Below, in pieces: positions 24,868 to 36,893 of a DNA stretch of 64,000 nucleotides (position 1 is its first letter; each line of letters begins with the position of its first letter). The notes beneath the pieces are model-generated. The model made no database searches. It was given only the letters and a program-made list of their open reading frames with translations, and had not been told where the DNA came from. A program made the translations under genes and the position numbers. The DNA comes from Paramecium sonneborni (taxonomy: Eukaryota > Ciliophora > Oligohymenophorea > Peniculida > Parameciidae), in NCBI GenBank assembly GCA_905182985.1, contig CAJJDN010000182.1, positions 94,933 to 158,932 of the forward strand, given 5' to 3'.

Positions 24868-26387
24868 TCATAAAGCAAAAGTAGGTAATTAATACATATT
24901 TAATTATTCCAAATTTATTTTTAAACATTCTAACTCTTAACAAATTAATTTACAATATTATTTAAACTCTAAGAATTGACTATAAGTTAAGTGTATCATA
25001 TTCAAACCTATCAGACTTAAATTGTAAATATTATTAGAAACTAACAAGTCTCCTATTCTTTTATAGTTATCCTCAATAATTTTCATATTTTCAAGAGGCA
25101 TCAGAACATCATTCTAACTTCTAGATCATGATTGCAAATTTTTGTATTTTTATTATAAAAATTAAATTACTAGCAATATTAATGAACATATCTCATATAA
25201 TAATTAAATTATATTCAGGTATATTAATATAATTATTATATTAAATATTAAACAATTTCATTAGTAGATTGCAATTGACGTATGTATTTAATACTTTTGG
25301 AATTATATTTTGAAATTAAATGTTCATAATTAGGTCTTAGAGTCATGTTACTAACTTTTTCTTTATATCTACATCAACAAATTGTTAAGGCCTCCTCTAG
25401 ATATCTAAATTAATTATATCGTAGACAATTTTTTTAATTGATTACAATGCATCTTCGTATTTTTCCTTCTAAAATAAATAAGGGAATAGAAGTTATTCAG
25501 TTTAAAATAAATCTACTTACTTATAAACACACTAGAGTTTCTCTAATAAAGATAGATTTAAAAAAATAAAGGTCATCATTTTTATGGCTCAAAGATTTAT
25601 TGAATCGATTTAATTCTCTATTTTATAAATTGATTTATTTACTGATATTATTATAAATTATTAATATTTTTATCATATTAACATAGATTATCATTTCTTA
25701 TCTTATATTAAATATTTTGATTCTATTGTTCTAATAAAGTAATAGCCTATTTCAAACCTGCTATATCATCTTATTATACTTATATTTCCAATTTCCTTTT
25801 CTTTATTTTTCATTATCTAAAAATACCTCTTTTAATACTTAATAATTCCACTCAACTTATTTCCTTTTACTTAATTATAATTATAATTCTTGAATAAGCA
25901 ATTCACATATCTCCTTTGATGGTTATTCTTCATTTGCAACCACAATTTTATTATCTTAAATTTACAAAAACTGTTATACACAGTTTAGGATTTAAAATGC
26001 AATCTCCAAGTGTTGAACATAAAGATTTCAAATCTAAAGTATCACAGTATAAAAAAAATTTAATTATCTAAATAACTCATCTAATTTTCCTTTCTTCATT
26101 ATTAATTCATATCCTAACAATCCATTCAATCCATTAATTAATTGATCAAGTTATTGCTTAGAATTCTTATTTTCAATATCTTAAGTACTACAATCTACAA
26201 CTTTAAATACTAAATTCTACTGAGAAGCTCTTCTTTATAATTATCTACTAGATTATAAATTAGAAATTGATCTTTAGTCTTTGCTTGAGCTTCTTTTTTA
26301 TGATGATTTTGGACCGGATTAATTGTAGTTTAGCATTACTCATACAATAAATTAATTTCTTTTTAGATTATTCATAAAAATTTTCAT
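24868..26387 (-). pseudogene. Frame-broken gene, helical protein of unknown function
   Basis: Coding character is clear (KEAQAKTKDQFLIYNLVDNY; QQLDQLINGLNGLLGYELI; DDIAGLKQAITLLEQQNQN; YEDALQSIKKIVYDIINLD) and at least two perfect short introns are present (26 nt each). Yet one-base slips at A or T runs are needed near 26,364, 25,990-26,050 and 25,570, and the last third has further breaks. Either the assembly has homopolymer errors or this is a decaying paralogue. TPR-like helices are possible; no family recognised. Confidence 0.5.
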
Positions 26388-26587
26388 GATTATTTAAAAT
26401 AATTATTAACTTATGAAAAATATTAAATTTAATTTCTTAAAATCATATTTACATAATATAGATATTATTCTAAACTTTATATTTTATTTTAATTATTTAC
26501 TAATTTAATCTAAATAAAACGAAGATTATTTTTTTAACCAAATATTGGCAACTAAATATTATTTCAATAAATAAAACTTGTAAAAAG

Positions 26588-27530
26588 ATGTTTTAAGTAG
26601 TAAAAAAGAGATTAAAGTTGAGATTAAACAAGAGAAAGAGAGTTCAAAAACTCGTTAAGATAATTTTAGTATTTTTAAAGGATTATATAGATAAATAATT
26701 TTATCCAAAAGTGCCAGAATTGGAATTTCCAGAGTCACTTTAAGAGAACATCATAAAAATAATCACTTCTTTTGGAAAATCAACTACTTTTTCAAATATA
26801 ATTAATAACTTTATTTTACAAGAATATGATTGATCAATAAATTCTTCAAAATTATTTTGCATTATCTGAAGAAAAAGGAATTATTTACGAGAGATAAAAT
26901 TAGTATTTTATCTCATTAGAATTAATACCATAATAGGAAATAAATTAATAAAATAAACTAATTAATATAAATAATTTGAGTATAAAGGAGATCTTAACTT
27001 TTGAAAAAATAAATCAATCAACTTAGAAATGTTTTGAAAGATTATGAGATTTTAATATAAAATTTTATTAGAAATAATAATTTGAATTTAATCTACAAAA
27101 TCTACTCATGTGATCTTAATAATTTTCTATTGGGTTAATTTAATCTAATTTTAAGAATTATTTAATTTAACTTAAAAATCTATTCTAGATGATATATTTT
27201 TAATTAAAATATTAAATCTTAGATAATTAGTATTTCTATTAGATTTATTTATGGATATAATGGTTATAAATGTAATTTAGATATTATTTGTATTATAATA
27301 ACTCAAACATTTTTTCTTTATTGTAATAGGGCTTCTAATTATTATTTTGTTAAATTATCATTTAACACTATTTATTGTGGATCTTATTCACTATATTTCT
27401 CAAATGGGAATTCAGTATCAATATTCAAAAATTTCTCAATTAAAACCAACATTCTATAATATGAATATAAATTTACTTAAGGTATCCTATATCATATTAT
27501 TTATTTTTGTCATAAATTAAAAGTTTTCTT
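26588..27530 (+). pseudogene. Frame-broken membrane protein gene
   Basis: Starts MFQVVKKRLKLRLNKRKR. Coding-like blocks follow in three frames: DQQILQNYFALSEEKGII, DYEILIQNFIRNNNLNLIY, and a hydrophobic block ILNLRQLVFLLDLFMDIMV … FFFIVIGLLIIILLNYHLT. No intron joins them, so frameshifts near 26,830, 27,035 and 27,190 must be real or sequencing errors. The 3' end is uncertain and overlaps the end of the reverse-strand kinase. Function unknown; at least two membrane segments. Confidence 0.4.
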
Positions 27531-29164
27531 AAATCTTATTTCCAAAAGAATTAAAACCATCTTCCATAAATTTTAAATTCAGTATTTTCAATAATGGATA
27601 ACAATTTTTAGAAATTAGCAATATTATGAGGATATGTATTAGCTTTCATTAATTTGATAATTTAATTTTCAGCATGAAGAAAAGCTTTATTTGATTAATT
27701 TAAAAATTCACTAATAGTTTCTTTTGTTTGTTCAGTCCAATCTGAATGATCATTTTGATATTCTAATAGAGTTTATTTTAAGGCTTGATTATCGTAGATT
27801 TTTCTCATTTCTTCACAAATAACATCCAAACAATTAAAACAAAAACCAAATGCATTCATTAATATTTTATAACGATATCCAATAATACAAGTTTAGATCA
27901 ATTCAAAATGGTAAACATTAAAAAATTGAAATTAAGCTTATCTATTATAATATTTTTAGATGAATACAATTATTCTGAAAGACATTATTAAAGATTAAAT
28001 GCTAATTCTGCCTTAGCCAAAAATAAAGAAACTAAATGATTTATTCTTTCAGCTTTAGTAATTTTATTTTAATTAGCAAATTTACAGACCGCTCTGAATT
28101 TAGCTTCATTAAAGTATTATTATTATCCTTATTATTATTGATATAAGAAGATAGAATCTAACAATTTTGTTTCTTATTATGCTTCAAAATTAGTTGGCTT
28201 AGAGGTAACAACTTAAAAAATAGATAGAAATAATTACATAATTCACTTTTTACTAAGTCATCCCATCCTGGTCTTTCTTCTTCACTATATAACATCATTT
28301 TATTTATTAAATTTTAGATAGCTTTTTTAACTTATTATGGTCCTTCTTAAGTTAATTCAGGACATTAAAAAGGTTTAGTTTTAAGATCTCTTAAGAATGC
28401 AGTTAATTCTGGAATTGTTTTAGCTGTAAATGGTAATCGATTATTAAATGCTAATTGAAAAAGGATTACTCCCAACTATAATTAATAATAATCAATTTAA
28501 TTACAGAATAGACATCACATTTTGAAGAATATTGATCTTCTAAATATAATTAAGGTGCTGCATATGCTGGAGTACCCACTTTAGTTAATGCTTATTTTTT
28601 AGTAATATCTTCTAATATTCTACCCATACCAAAATCAGTTAACTAGATTAATATTTATTCCATACTTTAACAATCATTTATCCCTTCCCATTATTTTCTA
28701 TTAAAATATTGGCTGGTTTAATATCTCTATGAATAACTTTATTATCAAATAAAGATTTATATCCTAATATTATTTATCTAGCAATGTCTTAAATTTAGTC
28801 TAAAGTAAATTATTTTTTTTATGTTTAATATTAATCCATTAATTATTTCAAATCTCCACCTGTACATTTTTCCATTATTATAAATATTTATTGTTATTCT
28901 TTTATGACTCTATAAATCTTTACTAGGTTAGGATTATCCACTTTATTTAATTATTCTAAGATTTTAATCTCTCTTTCAATCAATCCTGTCTCTACTTATG
29001 CTAGTAGAACCTATATATAAATAATAATCAATATAAACTTTTGCGCATAATTTTTGATTCTTATATAAATCTGAATAGCATCCATAAACAACCCCATATT
29101 GTCCCTTTCCGAGATAATCTGCCTTTTTTATCACAAAATCTTCCACTTTCTATTCTTGCTCCAT
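27425..29164 (-). CDS. Serine/threonine protein kinase
   Basis: Four introns of 26-29 nt were placed. Kinase features: YLGKGQYGVVYGC, LCAKV lysine, IFIIMEKCTGGDLKQL, VIHRDIKPANILI, LTDFGMGRIL, GTPAYAAPQLYL, CDVYS-LGVILFQLA. The motifs parallel those of the kinase at 19474-21072. A C-terminal region of ~300 residues is helical (NEAKFRAVCKFANQNK, GYRYKILMNAFGFCFNCLD). One frame change near 27,905 falls at a T run (CAATTTTTTAATG), where one extra T would restore the frame. The stop overlaps the downstream end of the broken forward gene. Confidence 0.75.
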
Positions 29165-29933
29165 ATGTTTAAGATCTTTAATTAAGATATATTTATTAAA
29201 TAATAAAGACTCATAAAACTAATTACGATATTAAATACTCTAATTTTTAATTATATAGAAATTTAAAAGACTTTAAAGAAAACTAAAGTATACTAAACAA
29301 GGTGATTATTAATTTTTAAATTTTGTTTTATAAAAAAATTACTATTCTTTAAAACTTAATTTACTCAAATAGAACTTCAAAATATTTGTTACTCTTAATT
29401 AGAATAATAAATATTATTATTAAAGAAATATACTAAAAAGAGAAATAAATAATATAGTATTCTTTATAAACTGCTTTTATAATGATGTAATTTATATTTT
29501 AGTAAACTATACATGTACATTTTTTTTATATATTATAAGGATATACACTGTAAATTTATTTTTAAAATTAATAAGTCATATCCATATAATTTTCAATGTA
29601 CTAATACTTTGCCATAAACTTACTTATGTGTAAAATAGCATTTTTAATAGCAGTTATAATTCAAACCTTTTCATAAAAAAGTAAAGCATTGAGCAGTGAT
29701 GATTATAATGACATAAAGAATATATCCTTATAAATTTAGATTTATCTTTTTTGGTTTTTTGATATTCATGGTAAAAGAGAAATGTTATGATCTAAACAAT
29801 TGATATACTTTTTGTTATATTTTTGATAAGCTTAATGATCTTACAAATTTAGTATAACAATATAGAGGATTATGATAAAGTGAGTTGTGAAGAAATACTT
29901 GAATAATGAAAAAAACATTATTAAAACAAATTT
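29165..29933. other. 5' flank of the channel gene, noncoding
   Basis: AT-rich. 29165-29598 is unique and shows no gene; 29599-29933 is the start of the repeated block before the channel ATG. Promoter elements could not be identified. Confidence 0.5.
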
Positions 29934-30750
29934 ATGAAATAAGAAGACATTTAATCTCCATAATTATGTGATAATTTCCCTCCAAGACTTCCAAATCCTA
30001 GGAGATCAGCAATATTTAAATAAGCAAATCCAATTAGTCTAACAAAACTAGATACTAGGCTTTAAGAAAAGAATGACATGCTTGTTGCACAAATCCAAAA
30101 AATAGTTAAACATATGCCATCAGATGATAAATAATTAAAAGCAGAAAGACATATTTATGATGCCTATTATTTGAGAACTATTCGAAATGATATTGATTTG
30201 GCAGATAGAGTAATTTTAAAATATTTTTGGATAATTGAAAATAGCAGAATTTGGAGTGGATTTCTTTTAACATTGGCAATATTCTATCAAGTCCTCACAT
30301 TCTTTGAAAAACCTTTTCCTGAATCTAACTTTTATGAAGCACCAGATGTAGCCAATATTGAATTATTCATATTGATAATCATTGGATTTGATTTCCTTAT
30401 TACTTTAATTTTATTGGCAACTAAAAAAAATGATGGAGGATTTCAATTCAACACTAAAAGAATGGTCAAGATGCTATTCTTCTTAATTTGTGTTACTGAT
30501 TTCATTAATTCGAAAGTTGACTAAACTCAAATTAGATTCAGTAGATTAGTTAGACCAGCTTTCATGATTTTTTATTCTAAAGATCTTAGAAGAAATCTTA
30601 AAGGAATTGCAAAAGCAAGCAAAGATTTACTATTACTTTTTCTGCTTTATGTTATTATTATTTCCACTTTCTCTTTCATAGGAATCAATTTAATTGGATC
30701 ATTAGAAAATGTTGATCTTGAAACTCAAGATTATGGAGATTTCTTTAAAA
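29599..30750. repeat. Left copy of 1152-bp direct repeat flanking a gap
   Basis: Runs from TACTAATACTTTGCC to …GATTTCTTTAAAA, ending at the N at 30751. Identical by eye to 30752-31903 (offset 1153). Confidence 0.9.
29934..30750 (+). pseudogene. Duplicate 5' fragment of the two-pore channel gene
   Basis: Encodes the first ~272 residues of the channel (MKQEDIQSPQLCDNFPPR to …YGDFFK) and is cut by the N. It is the same sequence as 31087-31903 and is best explained as unmerged contig overlap. Confidence 0.85.
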
Positions 30751-30751
30751 N
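30751..30751. other. Single-N assembly gap
   Basis: One N between two identical 1152-bp segments, as at 16346. Confidence 0.95.
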
Positions 30752-31903
30752 TACTAATACTTTGCCATAAACTTACTTATGTGTAAAATAGCATTTTTAA
30801 TAGCAGTTATAATTCAAACCTTTTCATAAAAAAGTAAAGCATTGAGCAGTGATGATTATAATGACATAAAGAATATATCCTTATAAATTTAGATTTATCT
30901 TTTTTGGTTTTTTGATATTCATGGTAAAAGAGAAATGTTATGATCTAAACAATTGATATACTTTTTGTTATATTTTTGATAAGCTTAATGATCTTACAAA
31001 TTTAGTATAACAATATAGAGGATTATGATAAAGTGAGTTGTGAAGAAATACTTGAATAATGAAAAAAACATTATTAAAACAAATTTATGAAATAAGAAGA
31101 CATTTAATCTCCATAATTATGTGATAATTTCCCTCCAAGACTTCCAAATCCTAGGAGATCAGCAATATTTAAATAAGCAAATCCAATTAGTCTAACAAAA
31201 CTAGATACTAGGCTTTAAGAAAAGAATGACATGCTTGTTGCACAAATCCAAAAAATAGTTAAACATATGCCATCAGATGATAAATAATTAAAAGCAGAAA
31301 GACATATTTATGATGCCTATTATTTGAGAACTATTCGAAATGATATTGATTTGGCAGATAGAGTAATTTTAAAATATTTTTGGATAATTGAAAATAGCAG
31401 AATTTGGAGTGGATTTCTTTTAACATTGGCAATATTCTATCAAGTCCTCACATTCTTTGAAAAACCTTTTCCTGAATCTAACTTTTATGAAGCACCAGAT
31501 GTAGCCAATATTGAATTATTCATATTGATAATCATTGGATTTGATTTCCTTATTACTTTAATTTTATTGGCAACTAAAAAAAATGATGGAGGATTTCAAT
31601 TCAACACTAAAAGAATGGTCAAGATGCTATTCTTCTTAATTTGTGTTACTGATTTCATTAATTCGAAAGTTGACTAAACTCAAATTAGATTCAGTAGATT
31701 AGTTAGACCAGCTTTCATGATTTTTTATTCTAAAGATCTTAGAAGAAATCTTAAAGGAATTGCAAAAGCAAGCAAAGATTTACTATTACTTTTTCTGCTT
31801 TATGTTATTATTATTTCCACTTTCTCTTTCATAGGAATCAATTTAATTGGATCATTAGAAAATGTTGATCTTGAAACTCAAGATTATGGAGATTTCTTTA
31901 AAA
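30752..31903. repeat. Right copy of 1152-bp direct repeat flanking a gap
   Basis: Identical by eye to 29599-30750. The sequence continues uniquely into the rest of the channel gene. Confidence 0.9.
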
Positions 31904-34827
31904 TGTTTAATATGCTATTCATGGCTGCTACTTTAGATTTCTATCCAGATATTATGATTCCCCCTATTTTTTAAGGTACTTTTTATGCTGTCTTTTTTGT
32001 AATATACATAATCCTCTTTTTATTTTTATTTTAACCAATACCTTTGGCTGTTGTGTATGAAGGATTTCGAAAACATAGAATGTAGATTGCTATTTAGGAT
32101 ATAATAAAATAAAAATCTGCTATGATGGCTAGTTTCCTCTCTTTGGATTCAAATGATGCTGGTTTTTTGACTGAAAATCAATTTAAAAAATTTATAAAAA
32201 CATTTTATCGAGGATAATTATCAGATGATGAAGTAAAAATAATATTTTCAGAAATCGACAAGGATTTCAAGTAATTAACAATTATCAAATAGTGATAAGA
32301 TTTAGTTTGACGAATTTTATCAATTACTCTATGTATTATAGAATAGTAAGAAAATTTCGTTGCCTCGAGCCAAACCATTTAAATGTTGGGAATCATTAAG
32401 AAATTATCTTAACAAACTTGGATTAAAGTAGTTTGTTGAATCTAATGTAATAATAAAATGTTAATGAAAGATGTTTGCGCTTTTTATGTTCTTGGTTACA
32501 ATAACAAATTGTGGTTTAATAATTTCTGCTTTTTTTGTAGAAAATTTAGAAGTTTTGGCTATATTTGATACAATTGATACTGTGTTTTTGGCTATTTTCA
32601 TTTTTGAATGCCTAATAAAAATAATAGCATTAGGAATATATGAATTTTTTTTGGATGGATGGTATTAAGTTGCATAAATATTAGGAATGTTTTTGATTTA
32701 ACATTAATATTTTTATAGATTCTATTTGATTATATTTTATTTAGTTTTGTAACTGGAAACATTGTTTAATCAATAAAAGCAAATAGAATTTTAAGAATAG
32801 CAAAGATATAGAAAGTTTTTAGATTATTTAGAGCATTTAGATCTATAAAATTAGTAGGATTTTTATTAAGAGGATTAGAAATCTTTGGTCATGTTAAAAA
32901 TTTATTATACAAGATTATAATCTGTGTACCACTTATTCTAAGATTAATCTTACCAGTATAGATAGTGTTTTTTACATATGCTTCAATAGGTATTTATCTT
33001 TATGGTGGAATTGAAACAGAAGATTAGAATCCTTTTTCAAACAATTCATGTGATCCAAATGAATTTCAATATTTATGGGGTTCATGTAAATATGCAGATT
33101 TTAATTCATTGGGAGGATCTTATTTAATGATGTTATAAGTATTTACAGCATCTTCATGGGGATAACTAGTTTTTGAACTCTCTTTTGAAACAGAAAATTT
33201 ATTGATTCCAATGTTATTTATAGGTTCATTTGTTTTTCTTTCAATATTTTTATTAGCATTGATTGGAGGGTTAGTATGGGAGGTATTTACAGTAGTTTCA
33301 AAGACTTTATTTGAATAAGAAATGGAACTTTGCAAACCAGAAGAAAGAGTTGCACTTTAATTAAACTTTTAAGATGAAGCACTTCTTGGTAGTAGTATAG
33401 GAACTGAATATGAAATGAGAAATGGAACATAATTTAGCAATGCTATATAATTATAAAAGAAAACTGCTATTCTTAATGATGATGATCCAGATATCTTAGA
33501 ATTTAGACCAAGAAGTGTTGGAGTTAGAGCAAATTAGGATGAAAAATTAGAAATTCCTATTGAATTAGATTTTCAAATCGAAACATAAGCATATAGTAAA
33601 ATACTTAGAGTAGGTATTAATCCTAATTAAGTCAGTCGTAAATTAAAACCATAAGGTGATTTAGCTTAAATTGTTGAAGATGAATTACTTGAAATACAGA
33701 AATTATATTGCGATTATTTTATTGATTATTAAGAATTCTTAGAAATTAAATTTATTAAAGAATCTCATAATATTTATAATGTTACATCAGAATATGTAGT
33801 TCATATTAGAAATGAAATTAAAAAAGATGAAATGTTTAAAAGAAAACATGTAAATATTTCTAATCATGATTTATTAATTTAAAATGCTGTTTTAAGAGAT
33901 ACTAGTGAAATGTATATTAAATAATAGGAAGAATAATATTTTAAAACCGAATATGGTTAAAAATTTGAATTAATTAAAGAACTCAAATTTTAAAGTAAAT
34001 TTAAAGTAGAAAGTAAGATATTATTTTCATTAATGGGTATTTTAAAATTCCCAAAACCTAACATTAAATATTTTTTTTAAATTCTTTATTTAATTGAAAA
34101 TTACTTTACATATTAACTATTACCAGATTCTTCATTTTTTAAATTAATCCATTAAATGGATGGAAAATGGTATTTAATTAGTATCGAAGATAATTAAATT
34201 GTATTTACTAAATTAGGAGGAGGACCTTGGGCCTATGATAATTTATTATTTGATTAAAGTTAAATGAGAATATGTGAAAATTTAAAATTCATGAAAGAAA
34301 TTAAGAATCCAGAAGTAAAAACTCAAATAAAAGAGTTTCAAACTAGTATGAATAAAATGGCTAAATAATTTGATTTGGAAATTACTAAAATTGATGTTCG
34401 TAGTACAATTGTACTTTATCAAATAAAAAATGAAAGATATGCTCCTCCTGATTCTGTAACTCCAAGAATGAATGGTCAAAAACCTACAATAAGTCCTAGA
34501 TATTTAACAATGAGTGCTAGAGCTGCTTAATTAAGTTAACGCAATGTAGATGTCGATTCTTTTAATGAAGATCACAATCCTGAAGGCATTTTTAATCTTG
34601 GTGATAATGTTGATGAATGTCATAGACATGTTAGTCAAACTATGATATTTGTTCTATCTAAAATACAAGCTTAAGAAAGCAGAATTTTATATTAGAATTA
34701 AGTTATGTTGGCTTAATTTGTTTTAGATTTAGCTGGAGTTATTAAAAACTATTCTGATAATTTCTTTTAATAATTGGAGGAACTATTTTCTTTGAGAAGT
34801 AAACAAAGAGGAATCAAATAAAAATGA
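31087..34827 (+). CDS. TPC: Two-pore cation channel with EF-hands and long C-terminal extension
   Basis: A 1223-aa protein after introns at 32271-32292, 32447-32470 and 32662-32684. The first six-helix domain ends in a pore reading MLFMAATLDFYPDIMIP, close to the TPC NPDVM-type filter. The linker has two EF-hands: SLDSNDAGFLTENQF and a canonical DKDFNDKIQFDEF, as in plant TPC1. The second domain has an S4 (NRILRIAKIQKVFRLFRAF) and a pore near LMMLQVFTASSWGQLVFE. TPCs are endolysosomal or vacuolar Ca2+/Na+ channels gated by voltage, Ca2+ or lipids. About 505 residues follow the last helix, far more than in known TPCs, with QMDGKWYLISIEDNQIVF, GGGPWAYDNLL and a helical end. The start chosen is the first ATG in frame with the conserved N-terminus. 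Confidence 0.88.
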
Positions 34828-34849
34828 TAATATTAATATATATAAAAAG

Positions 34850-34993
34850 TTATTGTGAGTTCTCTGGGTAGCTTGTTGAATTATTTTTAGAATTCAACAG
34901 CGACAAATCAAACATCAAATTATATTTCATTCCTACCCAATTGTTATATCAATGTATGTACAACAAAACCTCAGGGATGATTAATATTTCTTC
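34850..34993 (+). ncRNA. Candidate structured Pol III-type RNA
   Basis: A stretch that is richer in G+C than the flanks and does not code. It contains a 9-bp hairpin TGTTGAATT/AATTCAACA (34874-34899), a second hairpin TTGTT/AACAA (34941-34966) and an enclosing GGGTAG/CTACCC pair (34866-34871 with 34933-34938). A TATA-like element (TATATATAAAAA, ~34837-34848) precedes it and eight T residues (34994-35001) follow, as for an external-promoter Pol III gene. It does not match U1, U2, U4, U5, U6 or SRP landmarks that I know. Boundaries and strand are inferred. Confidence 0.4.
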
Positions 34994-35178
34994 TTTTTTT
35001 TATTCTTTAATTACCTTAAATATTAACTAAATTTTATATGGGTTTTTAGCTCTAAATAATAATATTTACCAATACCTTTTCTTTTTTATAATCACATCTA
35101 TATTTATAATTTAAAATCAGCCCATTTTCTAAATTTGCACATATAAAGTAATTGATTATATAATAAAATTCATCAATT

Positions 35179-36301
35179 ATGAAAAGGTCAATTAAGTAGC
35201 CTGCTTCCTCATCCTATCAATTTCTCGATAAGTTAGGAGAAGGGTAATACTATTTATAAATTAATATAGTGCTTTTGGTTACATTTGGAAAGTCAAACAT
35301 ATTTTGAGTGGTTAAATATTTGCTTGTAAACTTGTCAAAAATTCTATGAGAAAGGAAAAAAAATTATTACAAAGAGAAATATAAATCTTACAAATCCTTA
35401 AAGGTAAAAAAGGTAATATAATCATAAAATACATTAAGGATTTACTTAGTTATTTGCATCAGGGTCTGATTAACATAATACTTATTTTGTTATGAATCTT
35501 ATGGGAGAGAATTTAGAACAGTATCGCCAAAAGAAAGGAAATTTTCATAAAATTTTACCATTAGGATTAGAGATTATTAAACTTTTAAAAGAACTTCATT
35601 TTTTAGGAGTAATACATCGTGATATTAAACCTGAGAATTTTGTTATGTAAGATGGTAAAATCAATCTAATTGATTTTGGACTCTCTAAAAGATATATAAT
35701 TGATGGACATCATATTCATTACAAAGAAAATAAAGGAATGATAGGAACTGCACGATTTGCATCAATAAATGCTTTAAAAGGTATAGAATAATCTAGAAGA
35801 GATGATTTAGAATCTTTAGGCTATATGTTAATATATTTACATTAAGGCAACTTACCTTGGTATACTGTAAGTGATCAAGATAAAGAAATTAGATACTAAA
35901 AAATAAAAAAAATGAAAAAAGCTCTTAAAATAGATAAATTTTTTGGTTTACCCATACAATTATCAAATTTTATGGAATATATAAAAAGTTTAAAGTTTGA
36001 TGAACATCCAAATTATGAATATTTGATATCTTTATTTTCACAAGAGGAAAGTGGAAATCGTTTAGCTTTATAATATTTTCAACCAAAATCAACAATTAAA
36101 TTAAAATTTATTTAAATGTAAAGAACTAGTTTTCGATCTCCTCCTAAAGAAATTAATTCAAGTAGAAAAGCCAGTTTTGAAGAATCTTCTTCAGCTGGAT
36201 CTGACATACAAGAAGAACTACAAGAATCTATTAAATTAAAAAATTTTAGTGTTGGAATTAAACAACCAGCTGATAGTCCAATCTATGTAAAACATAATTG
36301 A
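35179..36301 (+). CDS. Casein kinase 1-like protein kinase
   Basis: A 356-aa protein after introns at 35244-35269 and 35413-35438. CK1 hallmarks: GEGAFGYIWKVKHI, IFACKLVKNS, FVMNLMGENLEQYR, VIHRDIKPENFVM, LIDFGLSKRYI, and the CK1-type GTARFASINALKGIEQS in place of APE, then [22 protein letters not shown]. The C-terminal ~70 residues are Ser-rich and probably regulatory. CK1 proteins are cytosolic, nuclear or ciliary; this paralogue's job cannot be told from sequence. Confidence 0.92.
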
Positions 36302-36340
36302 TTGATAAATATGTTAAAATCATTATTTATTAATTATCAA

Positions 36341-36796
36341 TCAATTTCCGAAACTTTCTTATGGACAAAATTTTAAGTATAAAATTCCATCTTATTGGTT
36401 CTTATATTTTTCATAGATCATACCAATCTTTTATTCTTCAATATATTAATAAAAATACCTTTTTAGAGCAAATAATTATTGCAAAGCAAATACAATGTAC
36501 TTTATGAGTCAATCTTTAATTTCCCTTATAAAGCCTAAAATATACTAGTCACTGGATCATTTTTACTAAAAACTAACCTAATTTATTATTTAAAAATTGA
36601 ATTACAATGGAACGATAACATTCCCACTAGCTTATTATTTTTTATATAATCGATGAGCTTCACAAATTACAACAACTTGTTAATTATTATTATATTTATT
36701 AGATAATTCTATCCTTTTCTCTAGAGTGTGTTTAGCAACAAATTAATAATCAGTATCATTTTTTAATCCTAAATTATAAGTCAATGAATTTTGCAT
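36341..36796 (-). CDS. ATG8: ATG8-like ubiquitin-fold protein
   Basis: A 134-aa protein after introns at 36578-36605 and 36436-36458. It matches the ATG8 plan: HTLEKRIELSNKYNNN (EKR…), VVVICEAHRLYKK, ASGNVIVPLLVFSKND, STLYLLCNNYLLQK, IGMIYEKYKNQQDGILYLKF. The end CPQESFGN places a Phe-Gly before one extra residue, where ATG4 protease would expose the glycine for lipidation. Several positions differ from canonical ATG8, so it is a divergent paralogue. Role: autophagosome membranes (family knowledge). Confidence 0.82.
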
Positions 36797-36893
36797 TTAT
36801 AATATTAATATAATAGAAAAAATTATTTATTTGCATTTAATTATACATAATTTATATAATTTATGGAATAAAGATGTTATAAGTATTAACAAT

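Noticed and set aside
30171..31974. Two identical channel N-terminal halves as a true gene duplication
   Set aside because: The copies appear identical and meet at a single N; contig overlap explains this better.
32471..32668. Independent 65-codon membrane peptide
   Set aside because: It is one exon of the two-pore channel (second domain S1-S2), bounded by 24- and 23-nt introns.
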